22,352 nt of DNA from positions 1-22,352 of the forward strand of contig CAMLQS010000038.1 in the NCBI GenBank assembly GCA_946482165.1, in the 5' to 3' direction. The notes beneath the pieces were generated by a model. The model ran no database searches, was not told the DNA's origin, and saw only the letters and a list, made by a program, of their open reading frames with translations. Positions 7,660-14,156 of this stretch are shown piece by piece. Position 1 is the stretch's first letter, and each line of letters opens with the position of its first letter. The position numbers and the translations under genes were made by a program. The DNA comes from an uncultured Verrucomicrobiota bacterium (GTDB taxonomy: Bacteria > Verrucomicrobiota > Verrucomicrobiae > Opitutales > Opitutaceae).

Positions 7660-8001
7660 ATGGAAGTCAAAGCCATCACCCGCAACGCTCGCATGTCCCC
7701 CAAAAAGGTTCGCGAGGTTGTCCGCACCATCACCGGGCGCCCCGCCACCGAGGCCTCCGAGTATCTCGCGCTTATCCCGCGTAAGAGCGCCCAGCTCATC
7801 AACAAGACGCTCAAGAGCGCCATCGCGAACGCCGAGAACAACAACAACCTCTCGTCGGACACGCTGGTTGTGAAGACCGCCTACGTCGACCAAGGACCTG
7901 TCTTGAAGCGATTCAAGGCCGCTGCCCGCGGCACCGCCGCCCCCCGCCGCAAAAAGATGAGCCATATCACCGTGGTGCTCACCGACGGCGCCGCCGCCTA
8001 A
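7660..8001 (+). CDS. rplV: 50S ribosomal protein L22
   Basis: L22 spans the 50S subunit; its extended hairpin lines the exit tunnel. The 113-residue product is standard and shows [15 protein letters not shown] (12-26), the central ANAENN segment (56-61) and the hairpin with [14 protein letters not shown] (90-103). An AAAAAGGA ribosome binding site precedes the ATG. Unlike in most genomes it does not follow rpsS directly but comes after the exported-protein gene and a hairpin. Confidence 0.98.
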   Translation: MEVKAITRNARMSPKKVREVVRTITGRPATEASEYLALIPRKSAQLINKTLKSAIANAENNNNLSSDTLVVKTAYVDQGPVLKRFKAAARGTAAPRRKKMSHITVVLTDGAAA

Positions 8002-8023
8002 ACCTAGACCCGACTTACACATC

Positions 8024-8656
8024 ATGGGCCAGAAAACCAATCCCACCGGCTTCCGTCTCGCCGTCCGTCGCAACTGGCAGTCTCGCTGGTATGCCACCAA
8101 GAAGGACTTCGCCAAGCTCCTCCATGAGGACCAGATCATCCGCGAAAAGCTGATGGAGAAGCTGAAGGCAGCCTCCGTGCCGAAGATATTCATCGAACGC
8201 GCATCCAACCGCGTCCGCGTCAAGATCTACACCGCCCGCCCCGGTATCGTCATCGGTCGCAAGGGTGCCGAAGTCGAGATCATCAAGGCCGATCTCGCCA
8301 AGCTTACCGGCAAGGACGTCCTCCTCGACATCCAAGAGATCAAGAAGCCCGAGATCGAGGCCGGCCTAGTCGCCGAGAACGTCGCACTCCAGCTTGAACG
8401 ACGTATCGCTTTCCGCCGCGCTATGAAGAAAGCCGTCGAGACCGCGATGAGCCTCGGCGCCGAAGGCATCCGTATCCAATGCTCCGGCCGCTTGGGTGGC
8501 GCCGATATCGCTCGCCGCGAGTGGCAGCGTAAAGGGCGCGTGCCTCTCCACACCCTTCGTGAGAACATCGACTACGGGTTTTTCGAGGCCCACACCGTTT
8601 ATGGCAAGATCGGCGTAAAGTGCTGGATCTGCAAGAAGGACGAGCCTGCCGCCTAA
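8024..8656 (+). CDS. rpsC: 30S ribosomal protein S3
   Basis: S3 lies at the mRNA entry tunnel and contributes to helicase activity. The 210-residue product has an N-terminal [12 protein letters not shown], a type II KH domain with the GxxG loop GRKG (78-81), and a C-terminal domain with the [11 protein letters not shown] segment (about 155-165). Length is usual for the family. The start ATG is chosen from the conserved N-terminus; there is no strong Shine-Dalgarno sequence. It follows rplV by 22 bases. Confidence 0.98.
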   Translation: MGQKTNPTGFRLAVRRNWQSRWYATKKDFAKLLHEDQIIREKLMEKLKAASVPKIFIERASNRVRVKIYTARPGIVIGRKGAEVEIIKADLAKLTGKDVLLDIQEIKKPEIEAGLVAENVALQLERRIAFRRAMKKAVETAMSLGAEGIRIQCSGRLGGADIARREWQRKGRVPLHTLRENIDYGFFEAHTVYGKIGVKCWICKKDEPAA

Positions 8657-8708
8657 GGCGCTCGTCCGGACTCCACCACCACCCATCTAAAATAAGGAGA
8701 AACCTACC

Positions 8709-9131
8709 ATGGCTCTCGCTCCCGCCCGCACCAAGTTCCGTAAGTCCCAGAAGGGCTCCCTCGCTGGCAACGCCAAGCGCGGCAATACCCTCGCCTTCGG
8801 GGAATTCGGCCTCCAATCCCTCACCCGCGGTCCCATGACCGGCCGCCAGATCGAGGCCGCCCGCGTCACCATCAGCCGCCACCTCAAGCGCAAGGGCAAG
8901 CTCTGGATCCGCGTGTTCCCGCACAAGCCGGTTACCAAGAAGCCCGCCGAAGTCCGAATGGGCTCCGGTAAGGGCGGCGTCGAATACTACGTCGCCCAAA
9001 TCAAGCCCGGCGCCGTCCTTTTTGAGCTCGCCGGCGTTCCTGCCACAATCGCCAAGGAGGCCTTCCGCCTTGCCGACGCAAAGCTGCCCTTCAAGTGCCG
9101 CTTCATCGTCCGCGAGGGCGCCGCCGCCTAA
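8709..9131 (+). CDS. rplP: 50S ribosomal protein L16
   Basis: L16 organises the A-site region of the 50S subunit. The 140-residue product is full length, with [14 protein letters not shown] at the start, the [18 protein letters not shown] segment (about 39-56) and [10 protein letters not shown] (81-90). A good Shine-Dalgarno sequence (AAGGAGA) lies just upstream of the ATG. The 52-base gap after rpsC is unstructured by eye. Confidence 0.98.
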   Translation: MALAPARTKFRKSQKGSLAGNAKRGNTLAFGEFGLQSLTRGPMTGRQIEAARVTISRHLKRKGKLWIRVFPHKPVTKKPAEVRMGSGKGGVEYYVAQIKPGAVLFELAGVPATIAKEAFRLADAKLPFKCRFIVREGAAA

Positions 9132-9154
9132 CCCGCAACCCGGAGAACCTTTTA

Positions 9155-9343
9155 ATGAAAGCCAAGGAAGCCCGCGACCTTTCCGTCGCCGAGATCAACA
9201 CCAAGCTCAACGAGACACGCGAAAAACTTCTCGCCCTCCGCCTGCGCAAGCAGACCGGCCAGGTCGAGAAGACCCACGAGCTCCGCGCCCTGCGCAAGGA
9301 CATCGCCCGCCTCGAAACCATCAAGACCCAAAAGGCCGCCTAA
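9155..9343 (+). CDS. rpmC: 50S ribosomal protein L29
   Basis: L29 is a small helical hairpin near the tunnel exit, next to L23. I take the ATG at 9155, giving 62 residues ([15 protein letters not shown]...), because this matches the family's start, is preceded by CGGAGAA at a good spacing, and avoids overlap with rplP. A longer in-frame opening reaching back to 9095 would overlap rplP and adds an unrelated Arg-rich tail. The core shows the usual [15 protein letters not shown] segment (about 22-36). Confidence 0.96.
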   Translation: MKAKEARDLSVAEINTKLNETREKLLALRLRKQTGQVEKTHELRALRKDIARLETIKTQKAA

Positions 9344-9370
9344 GGCCTTTCGTATCCGAGGAATAAATAC

Positions 9371-9685
9371 ATGTCCACCGAACGCAACTCCCGCAAAACC
9401 CTCGTCGGCTTCGTCACCAGCCGCTCCGGCGACAAGTCCATCAAGGTCACCGTCCCCTTCAAGGTCCCGCATCCCCGTTACCAGAAGGTCATCAACCGCA
9501 AGACCGTCGTGCATGTCCACGATGAGAAGAACGAGACCCACCTCGGAGACAAGGTCGAGATCATGGAGACCCGCCCCATCAGCCGCCTCAAGCGCTGGCG
9601 CGTCATCAACGTGCTCGAACGCGCCGTCACCGCCGACGTCGCCGCAGTCTCCGAGTCCGACGTAGCCGCCTCCATCAAGGCCTAA
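9371..9685 (+). CDS. rpsQ: 30S ribosomal protein S17
   Basis: S17 is a primary 16S rRNA binding protein with an OB fold. The product is 104 residues, against the usual 80-90. The core contains RKTLVGFVTS, DKSIKVTV (21-28), the HPRYQKVI loop (34-41), and ETRPISRLKRWRV (66-78). The extra length is an Ala/Val-rich C-terminal tail of about 20 residues. A GAGGAA ribosome binding site precedes the ATG. Confidence 0.97.
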   Translation: MSTERNSRKTLVGFVTSRSGDKSIKVTVPFKVPHPRYQKVINRKTVVHVHDEKNETHLGDKVEIMETRPISRLKRWRVINVLERAVTADVAAVSESDVAASIKA

Positions 9686-9709
9686 CCCTCCACCGGAGAA
9701 ACCCAGACA

Positions 9710-10075
9710 ATGATCCAACTCCGCTCCATACTCGAAGTCGCTGACAACACCGGCGCCCGCCGCGCCGCGATGATCAGCAAGAAGGGCCAGAACACCGCCA
9801 CCGCCGGCGTCGGCGACGTGATCACCGTTCACATCAAGGATTCAGGCACCGACGCCACCGTGAAGAAAGGCGAGGTCGCAAAGGCCGTCGTCGTTCGCAC
9901 CAAGGCCCCCGTCCGTCGTGCCGATGGATCCTACCTGCGCTTCGATTCCAACGCCATCGTCATCATCGGCGCCGATGGCAATCCCAAGGGCACCCGCATC
10001 TTCGGCCCTGTCGCTCGCGAGCTGCGCGCGAAGAATTTCATGAAGATCATCTCCCTCGCTCCGGAGGTTCTCTAA
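9710..10075 (+). CDS. rplN: 50S ribosomal protein L14
   Basis: L14 binds 23S rRNA and takes part in the intersubunit bridge with 16S helix 14; it is also the docking site for the silencing factor RsfS. The 121-residue product is standard: [19 protein letters not shown], then the [10 protein letters not shown] strand, [17 protein letters not shown] (about 70-86) and the C-terminal [17 protein letters not shown] site precedes the ATG. It ends one base before rplX begins. Confidence 0.98.
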   Translation: MIQLRSILEVADNTGARRAAMISKKGQNTATAGVGDVITVHIKDSGTDATVKKGEVAKAVVVRTKAPVRRADGSYLRFDSNAIVIIGADGNPKGTRIFGPVARELRAKNFMKIISLAPEVL

Positions 10076-10076
10076 C

Positions 10077-10349
10077 ATGCCTGCCATCTTTCATATCAAA
10101 CGCAACGACGAGGTCGTCGTCATCGCCGGTTCCCACAAGGGCAAGACCGGCAAGGTCCTTGAGCTTCTCGCCGCCAAAGAACGCGCCCGCGTCGAAGGCG
10201 TCGGCATGATCAAGCGCCACCTCAAAAAGTCCCAGGAGAATCCCAATGGCGCCATCGTCGAACGCGAAGGCAGCATCCACGTCTCCAACCTTCAGCTGAA
10301 AAGTCGTTTCGACGCGTCCAAGAAACGCGCGAGTTCCAAGAAGGCCTGA
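10077..10349 (+). CDS. rplX: 50S ribosomal protein L24
   Basis: L24 starts 50S assembly by binding the 5' end of 23S rRNA. The 90-residue product carries the KOW motif NDEVVVIAGSHKGKTGKV (10-27) and the conserved RHLKKSQENPNGAIVERE stretch (47-64). It is a little short for the family (about 100-105), with a trimmed C-terminus. The ATG lies one base after the rplN stop, with CGGAGGT (10061-10067) inside the end of rplN, which implies translational coupling. A terminator-like hairpin follows. Confidence 0.97.
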   Translation: MPAIFHIKRNDEVVVIAGSHKGKTGKVLELLAAKERARVEGVGMIKRHLKKSQENPNGAIVEREGSIHVSNLQLKSRFDASKKRASSKKA

Positions 10350-10372
10350 TCAAGCGCAATAATTTCTTGCAC

Positions 10373-10407
10373 GGGGCGGGGTGCTAATCTGTAACCTCGC
10401 CCCTTTT
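10373..10407 (+). terminator. Intrinsic terminator or attenuator between rplX and rplE
   Basis: GGGGCGGGG (10373-10381) pairs with CCTCGCCCC (10395-10403) over nine pairs including one G-T wobble, with a 13-base loop, and TTTT follows directly (10404-10407). This matches a short-tract intrinsic terminator. A possible extended -10, TGC-TAATCT (10382-10390), lies in its loop, though without a convincing -35. The element could split the spc block into two transcription units or act as an attenuator for rplE onward. Confidence 0.6.
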
Positions 10408-10481
10408 CGTCCCTCCACACCTCCTCTCCCATTAAACACTCAAGGTCGTCGGGTCGGCAATCCGGCGGTTACACCATCCAA

Positions 10482-11078
10482 ATGAGCACCAAACGCGTTC
10501 CTTTTCTCAAGCAGCACTACTTCGAACAAATCGTCCCCGCTCTCATCAAGAGTCGCGGCTACGCAAATAAGCACGAGGTCCCGAAGTTCACCAAGGTCTC
10601 CCTCAACGTCGGCATCGACGCTGAAGCCGACAAAAATCAGATCGCCGATATTCAGCGCGATCTGTCCTCAATCGCGGGCCAGAAAGCCATTCTCGCGAAG
10701 TCGAAGAAGGCCATTTCGAATTTCAAGCTGCGCCAAGGCCAAGTCGTCGGTGCTCACGTCACTCTCCGCGGCGACTCCATGTGGGAGTTCCTTTATCGCT
10801 TGATCGCGGTCGCTCTTCCCACCATCCGCGACTTCCGCGGCGTCCACTCTAAACTGGACGGCCAAGGCAATTATGCCCTCGGCATCACCGACTTCACCAT
10901 TTTCCCCGAAATCAACGTCGAAAGCGTGAAGAAGACGATGGGCCTCGATATCAACATCGTGACCACCGCGTCCAACGACGAAGAGGGCCGCGAACTTCTC
11001 AAGCTCCTTGGTATGCCTTTCCGCCGGACCGAGCAACAGATCGCCGCCGACGCCGCCGCCAAGAACAAGGCCGCCTAA
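10482..11078 (+). CDS. rplE: 50S ribosomal protein L5
   Basis: L5 binds 5S rRNA in the central protuberance and contacts P-site tRNA. The 198-residue product contains the usual VPKFTKVSLNVGI (33-45), KKAISNFKLRQGQVVGAHVT (about 75-94) and DFRGVHSKLDGQGNY (118-132) segments. A short C-terminal Ala/Lys tail takes it beyond the typical 179-190. The ATG follows a 132-base gap holding a terminator-like hairpin. No Shine-Dalgarno sequence is visible. Confidence 0.98.
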   Translation: MSTKRVPFLKQHYFEQIVPALIKSRGYANKHEVPKFTKVSLNVGIDAEADKNQIADIQRDLSSIAGQKAILAKSKKAISNFKLRQGQVVGAHVTLRGDSMWEFLYRLIAVALPTIRDFRGVHSKLDGQGNYALGITDFTIFPEINVESVKKTMGLDINIVTTASNDEEGRELLKLLGMPFRRTEQQIAADAAAKNKAA

Positions 11079-11096
11079 TTTTAACAGATTCCCGCC

Positions 11097-11402
11097 ATGC
11101 CCAAGACCTCCGCCATCAACCGCAACGAGAAGCGCAAGGCCCTCGTCGAGAAGTTCGCCGCCAAGCGCGCCGAGCTCAAGGCCAAGCTCATCAACCCGGC
11201 CACCACCGACGAGGAATTTTTCGCCGCGAACAAGGCGCTCCAAAGATTGCCCAAGAATTCTTCACCGATCCGCGTGCGGAATCGTTGCAGCCTTTCCGGC
11301 CGCCCTCGTGCCTTCATCCGCAAGTTTGGCGTCTCCCGCATCACCTTCCGTGAACTTGCCCTGAACGGTAAGATTCCCGGTGTCACCAAGTCCTCTTGGT
11401 AA
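11097..11402 (+). CDS. rpsN: 30S ribosomal protein S14 (zinc-free form)
   Basis: S14 belongs to the 30S head. The 101-residue length and the absence of paired CxxC motifs mark it as the long, zinc-independent form. The only Cys lies in [13 protein letters not shown] (60-72), a segment diagnostic of that form. The C-terminus GVTKSSW is canonical. The ATG has no Shine-Dalgarno sequence. The gene follows rplE by 18 bases and precedes a structured 106-base gap. Confidence 0.97.
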   Translation: MPKTSAINRNEKRKALVEKFAAKRAELKAKLINPATTDEEFFAANKALQRLPKNSSPIRVRNRCSLSGRPRAFIRKFGVSRITFRELALNGKIPGVTKSSW

Positions 11403-11433
11403 TATAGAACCGACCGGCACTGATTTTTTGGCC

Positions 11434-11477
11434 CGCGGGGGTTAGCGCGTCGCAAGACGCGCCGGATATGACCCGCG
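11434..11477 (+). promoter_or_regulatory. GCAA-tetraloop hairpin before rpsH
   Basis: GCGCGTC (11445-11451) and GACGCGC (11456-11462) form a perfect seven-pair stem capped by GCAA, a stable GNRA tetraloop. CGCGGG (11434-11439) and CCCGCG (11472-11477) can pair around it, giving a larger two-tier structure. No T tract follows, though T6 lies just before it (11424-11429). It sits in the rpsN-rpsH gap; in E. coli S8, the next gene's product, is the feedback repressor of the spc operon, so a regulatory leader is plausible but unproven. Confidence 0.5.
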
Positions 11478-11508
11478 CCGCCCGATAAACAACCAACATC
11501 CACCCACC

Positions 11509-11901
11509 ATGACCGATCCCGTCAGCGATTTCCTGACCCGTTTGCGCAATTCCTCGCGCGCCGGCCAGGCCGAGTGCGTCGCGCCGCACTCCAATCTCAA
11601 GGAGAGCCTCGCGCTCATCCTCAAAGACGAAGGCTACGTAACCGACGTTTCCACCGGCACCGACTCCAAGGGTCACAAGACCGTCGTCGTTAAGCTGAAG
11701 TTCGTCGATGGCCAGCCCGCCTTCACCAACCTTTCCCGAGTTTCCACGCCTGGCCGTCGTCTCTACGTCGGTTACACCGAGATCCCACGCGTTCTCAATG
11801 GTCTCGGCATCGCTATTCTCTCGACCTCCAAGGGCCTCAAGAAGGACCAGGATTGCCGTCGCGAGAAGCTCGGCGGCGAGCTCGTTTGCAACGTCTGGTA
11901 A
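11509..11901 (+). CDS. rpsH: 30S ribosomal protein S8
   Basis: S8 binds the central domain of 16S rRNA early in assembly and represses the spc operon in E. coli. The 130-residue product shows MTDPVSDFLTRLRNSSRAGQ, the RRLYVGYTEIP segment (about 83-93), and the C-terminal STSKGLKKDQDCRREKLGGE with the variable Cys-containing turn, ending in ELVCNVW. The ATG is preceded by an AC-rich tract (CCACCCACC) with no Shine-Dalgarno sequence. Confidence 0.97.
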   Translation: MTDPVSDFLTRLRNSSRAGQAECVAPHSNLKESLALILKDEGYVTDVSTGTDSKGHKTVVVKLKFVDGQPAFTNLSRVSTPGRRLYVGYTEIPRVLNGLGIAILSTSKGLKKDQDCRREKLGGELVCNVW

Positions 11902-11919
11902 CCCAAAGGAACCAATACA

Positions 11920-12456
11920 ATGTCACGCGTAGGCAAAGTTCCCGTTACCATCCCCGCCAAGGTCAAAGTGGACGTCAAGGACACCACTGTCTCGGTTGAA
12001 GGCCCCAAGGGCAAGGTGTCCCGCACCTTCGCTCCTGTTGTCGCCATCACCGTCGCCGACTCGAAGGTGACCGTCGCGCCGACCGAAGAGTCGCGCTTTT
12101 CCCGTGCCATGTATGGCACCACTCGCTCGATCATCGCAGGCATGGTCAAGGGTGTCACGGACGGCTACAAGAAAGAGCTCGAAATCCAAGGCGTCGGTTT
12201 CAAAGCCGCGATCAAGGGTAAACAACTCGATCTCGCTCTCGGTTATTCCCACCCGATTCTCTTCGATATTCCCGAAGGCATCAAAATCGGCGTCGTTGAT
12301 GGCACCAAGGTCAGCGTCGAGGGTTGCGACAAGCAGCTCGTCGGCATGGTAACCTCCCAAATCCGCTCCTTCTATCCGCCCGAGCCTTACAAGGGCAAGG
12401 GTGTGCGCATCGTCGGCGAGCGTGTCCGCCGCAAGGAAGGCAAGACCGTCGCCTAA
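11920..12456 (+). CDS. rplF: 50S ribosomal protein L6
   Basis: L6 lies near the factor-binding site and sarcin-ricin loop. The 178-residue product has the duplicated L6 fold, with [17 protein letters not shown] at the start and the C-terminal [21 protein letters not shown] segment typical of the family. An AAAGGA ribosome binding site lies just upstream of the ATG. It follows rpsH by 18 bases and precedes rplR by 53 bases of pyrimidine-rich sequence. Confidence 0.98.
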   Translation: MSRVGKVPVTIPAKVKVDVKDTTVSVEGPKGKVSRTFAPVVAITVADSKVTVAPTEESRFSRAMYGTTRSIIAGMVKGVTDGYKKELEIQGVGFKAAIKGKQLDLALGYSHPILFDIPEGIKIGVVDGTKVSVEGCDKQLVGMVTSQIRSFYPPEPYKGKGVRIVGERVRRKEGKTVA

Positions 12457-12509
12457 CGGCACTGTTCTTCTTTCTCTTTCTCTTAATCTTTCTCAAGGGA
12501 CCAACACCC

Positions 12510-12872
12510 ATGAATACCATTCGCAAAGCCGATCTGCTTCAGAAGCGCCGCTGGCGCATCCGCAAGAAGGTCTTCGGCACTTCCGCCCGTCCCCGCCTCG
12601 CCGTCAAATTCTCGACGAAGCACATTTACGCCCAGGCCATCAACGACGAGGCCGGCACCACGCTTGCGTTCCTCGGCACCCTCGATGCCGAGCTCCGCAA
12701 GCAGAAACTCGCCGCCAACCTCGCCGGCGCCAAGGCCCTCGGCGAAGCCTTCGCCGTCAAGGCCAAGGCCGCCGGGATTGAATCGGTCGTATTCGACCGC
12801 TCGGGCGCTCGCTACCACGGCAAGGTCAAGGCCTTCGCCGATGCGGCCCGCGCTGGTGGCTTGGTTTTCTAA
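12510..12872 (+). CDS. rplR: 50S ribosomal protein L18
   Basis: L18 binds 5S rRNA and joins it to the large subunit. I choose the ATG at 12510 (120 residues, [20 protein letters not shown]). The same frame is open back to 12324, but that part overlaps rplF and has no family similarity. Conserved parts are [18 protein letters not shown] (about 25-42) and the C-terminal [21 protein letters not shown] weak AAGGGA lies upstream. The gene is followed by rpsE after 12 bases. Confidence 0.97.
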   Translation: MNTIRKADLLQKRRWRIRKKVFGTSARPRLAVKFSTKHIYAQAINDEAGTTLAFLGTLDAELRKQKLAANLAGAKALGEAFAVKAKAAGIESVVFDRSGARYHGKVKAFADAARAGGLVF

Positions 12873-12884
12873 CCTATTTAAAAA

Positions 12885-13511
12885 ATGAGCAATCCCGATT
12901 CCCCCGCCTCCGCCGCCGACGCTCCCGTTCCCGCCCCTGCGGCCGTCGAGGCTCCGGCTCCCGCTCCGGCTCCCGCTCGCGCTCCCCGTGGCCACCGTGG
13001 CCAAGGCGGCCCGAACCGCGGCCCGCGCCGCGACAACCGCGACCAGCAGCAAGATGACTCCGGCCTGTTTGAAAAGGTCGTGTTTATCAACCGCTGCGCC
13101 AAGGTTGTGAAGGGTGGCCGTCGCTTCTCCTTTGCCGCCATCGCCGTCGTCGGCGACCGCGCTGGCAAGATTGGTGTCGGCTATGGCCGCGCCAACGAAG
13201 TGCCGGACGCCATCAAAAAGTCCACCGAGGGCGCGAAGAAGCACATGTTCTCCGTAAAACTCAAGGGCGACACGATCCCGCACGAGGTCTTCGGCACTTA
13301 CGACGGCGGCAAAGTTCTCCTGAAGCCCGCTACCACGGGAACCGGTCTCATCGCCGGCGGCGCTGTCCGCGCCGTGCTTGAGGCTGCTGGTGTCAAAAAC
13401 GTGCTGACCAAGTCGATGGGATCGTCGAACCATATCGCCGTGGTGCATGCCACTATTGAGGCTCTCCTCCAGCTCAAGACCGCCGAAGACTACGCCAAGG
13501 CCCGAGCCTAA
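12885..13511 (+). CDS. rpsE: 30S ribosomal protein S5 with Ala/Pro-rich N-terminal extension
   Basis: S5 helps control decoding fidelity and the mRNA entry channel. The 208-residue product has a normal core from about residue 60 ([20 protein letters not shown], then [13 protein letters not shown], the [15 protein letters not shown] loop and KSMGSSNH). Ahead of it is an unusual 55-60 residue tail: Ala/Pro repeats (about 14-34), then a Gly/Arg-rich, Asp/Gln-rich linker. Most bacteria have about 166 residues in total. The start ATG at 12885 follows an A-rich tract. An internal start is possible, but no in-frame ATG lies between residue 1 and the core. rpmD (L30) does not follow. Confidence 0.96.
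   Translation: MSNPDSPASAADAPVPAPAAVEAPAPAPAPARAPRGHRGQGGPNRGPRRDNRDQQQDDSGLFEKVVFINRCAKVVKGGRRFSFAAIAVVGDRAGKIGVGYGRANEVPDAIKKSTEGAKKHMFSVKLKGDTIPHEVFGTYDGGKVLLKPATTGTGLIAGGAVRAVLEAAGVKNVLTKSMGSSNHIAVVHATIEALLQLKTAEDYAKARA
12951..12986 (+). repeat. 12-bp tandem repeat in the rpsE 5' end
   Basis: Two exact copies of GCTCCGGCTCCC (12951-12962, 12963-12974) are followed by a third, diverged copy (12975-12986). They encode the alternating Ala-Pro stretch of the S5 tail. Such in-frame repeats can expand or contract by slippage, so tail length may vary between strains. Confidence 0.8.
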
Positions 13512-13536
13512 GCGTTTAGGCTCTGCAAATCCGAGT

Positions 13537-13565
13537 CCCGCGTAGTCAGATTATCGCTATGCGGG
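13537..13565 (+). promoter_or_regulatory. Hairpin between rpsE and rplO, where rpmD would be
   Basis: CCCGCGTAG (13537-13545) pairs with CTATGCGGG (13557-13565) over nine pairs including one G-T wobble, with an eleven-base AT-rich loop. No T tract follows. The 75-base gap is too short to hold an L30 gene. The rplO ribosome binding site (TAGGAAC) comes after the hairpin. Function unknown; it may be a leader or an mRNA processing site. Confidence 0.45.
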
Positions 13566-13586
13566 GCGCCAAATTAGGAACCATTC

Positions 13587-14033
13587 ATGAAACTTCACGA
13601 ACTTAAGAACGTTAAAGGCGCGGTCCACCGCAAGAAACGCGTCGGCTGCGGCGAAGGCGGCGGCCACGGCAAGACCTCCGGTCGCGGCGGCAAGGGCCAG
13701 ACGGCCCGCTCAGGTGGCTCTATCCGTCCCGGCTTCGAAGGTGGCCAGATGCCCCTCTACCGGAAGCTGCCCCATCGCGGCTTCAATAACTATAACTTCC
13801 GCGTCGAGTATCCTGTGATCAACGTTGGCGATCTAGCCGCCCTTGACGCATCGGTCACCGAGGTCAACGCAGAGGTGCTTGCCTCTTCCGGTCTTATTCG
13901 AGGCGGCTCCGCCACGGTCAAGATCCTCGGAACCGGGGAGATTACCCGCGCCCTTAAGGTTACTGCGGCCAAGTTCTCCGAGTCTGCCAAGGCTAAGATC
14001 GAGAAGGCCGGCGGCCAAGCCATCGTCGCCTGA
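13587..14033 (+). CDS. rplO: 50S ribosomal protein L15
   Basis: L15 is a late-assembly 50S protein with a long Gly/Arg-rich N-terminal extension that threads into 23S rRNA. The 148-residue product shows RKKRVGCGEGGGHGKTSGRG (about 16-35), GFEGGQMPLYRKLPHRGF (49-66) and a C-terminal globular part ending in KAGGQAIVA. A TAGGAAC site precedes the ATG. The following 123 bases before secY carry two hairpins. Confidence 0.98.
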   Translation: MKLHELKNVKGAVHRKKRVGCGEGGGHGKTSGRGGKGQTARSGGSIRPGFEGGQMPLYRKLPHRGFNNYNFRVEYPVINVGDLAALDASVTEVNAEVLASSGLIRGGSATVKILGTGEITRALKVTAAKFSESAKAKIEKAGGQAIVA

Positions 14034-14057
14034 CGCTCTGATCCATGTCGCGATTTG

Positions 14058-14073
14058 GTCACGCCGTCGTGAC
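14058..14073 (+). promoter_or_regulatory. Short perfect hairpin downstream of rplO
   Basis: GTCACG (14058-14063) and CGTGAC (14068-14073) are perfect inverted repeats around CCGT. The element lies 25 bases after the rplO stop and 15 bases before a larger terminator-like hairpin. It could be an mRNA end-stabilising stem or a dimeric regulator's operator; nothing in the sequence decides between these. Confidence 0.35.
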
Positions 14074-14087
14074 ATAGCGCCTCTTCT

Positions 14088-14125
14088 GGGCGGGTGAGCG
14101 CCATTATAGCGCCCCCGCCCTTTTT
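14088..14125 (+). terminator. Terminator-like hairpin between rplO and secY
   Basis: GGGCGGG (14088-14094) pairs with CCCGCCC (14114-14120), and GCGC (14098-14101) with GCGC (14109-14112), separated by a small internal loop, with CATTATA as apical loop. TTTTT follows directly (14121-14125). This has the form of a strong intrinsic terminator. It lies only 31 bases before the secY start chosen here, so it probably attenuates rather than fully blocks expression of secY, or secY has a promoter I cannot see. Confidence 0.65.
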
Positions 14126-14156
14126 CCGTTTTCTGTCAGCTTCCCCCTTTTCCAAC

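Noticed and set aside
9095..9154. Longer N-terminus for L29
   Set aside because: It overlaps rplP, is unrelated to L29, and the ATG at 9155 has a good ribosome binding site and matches the family start.
14094..14156. Longer N-terminus for SecY from GTG 14094
   Set aside because: The codon lies in a terminator-form stem and the added residues do not match the SecY family, whose start fits GTG 14157.
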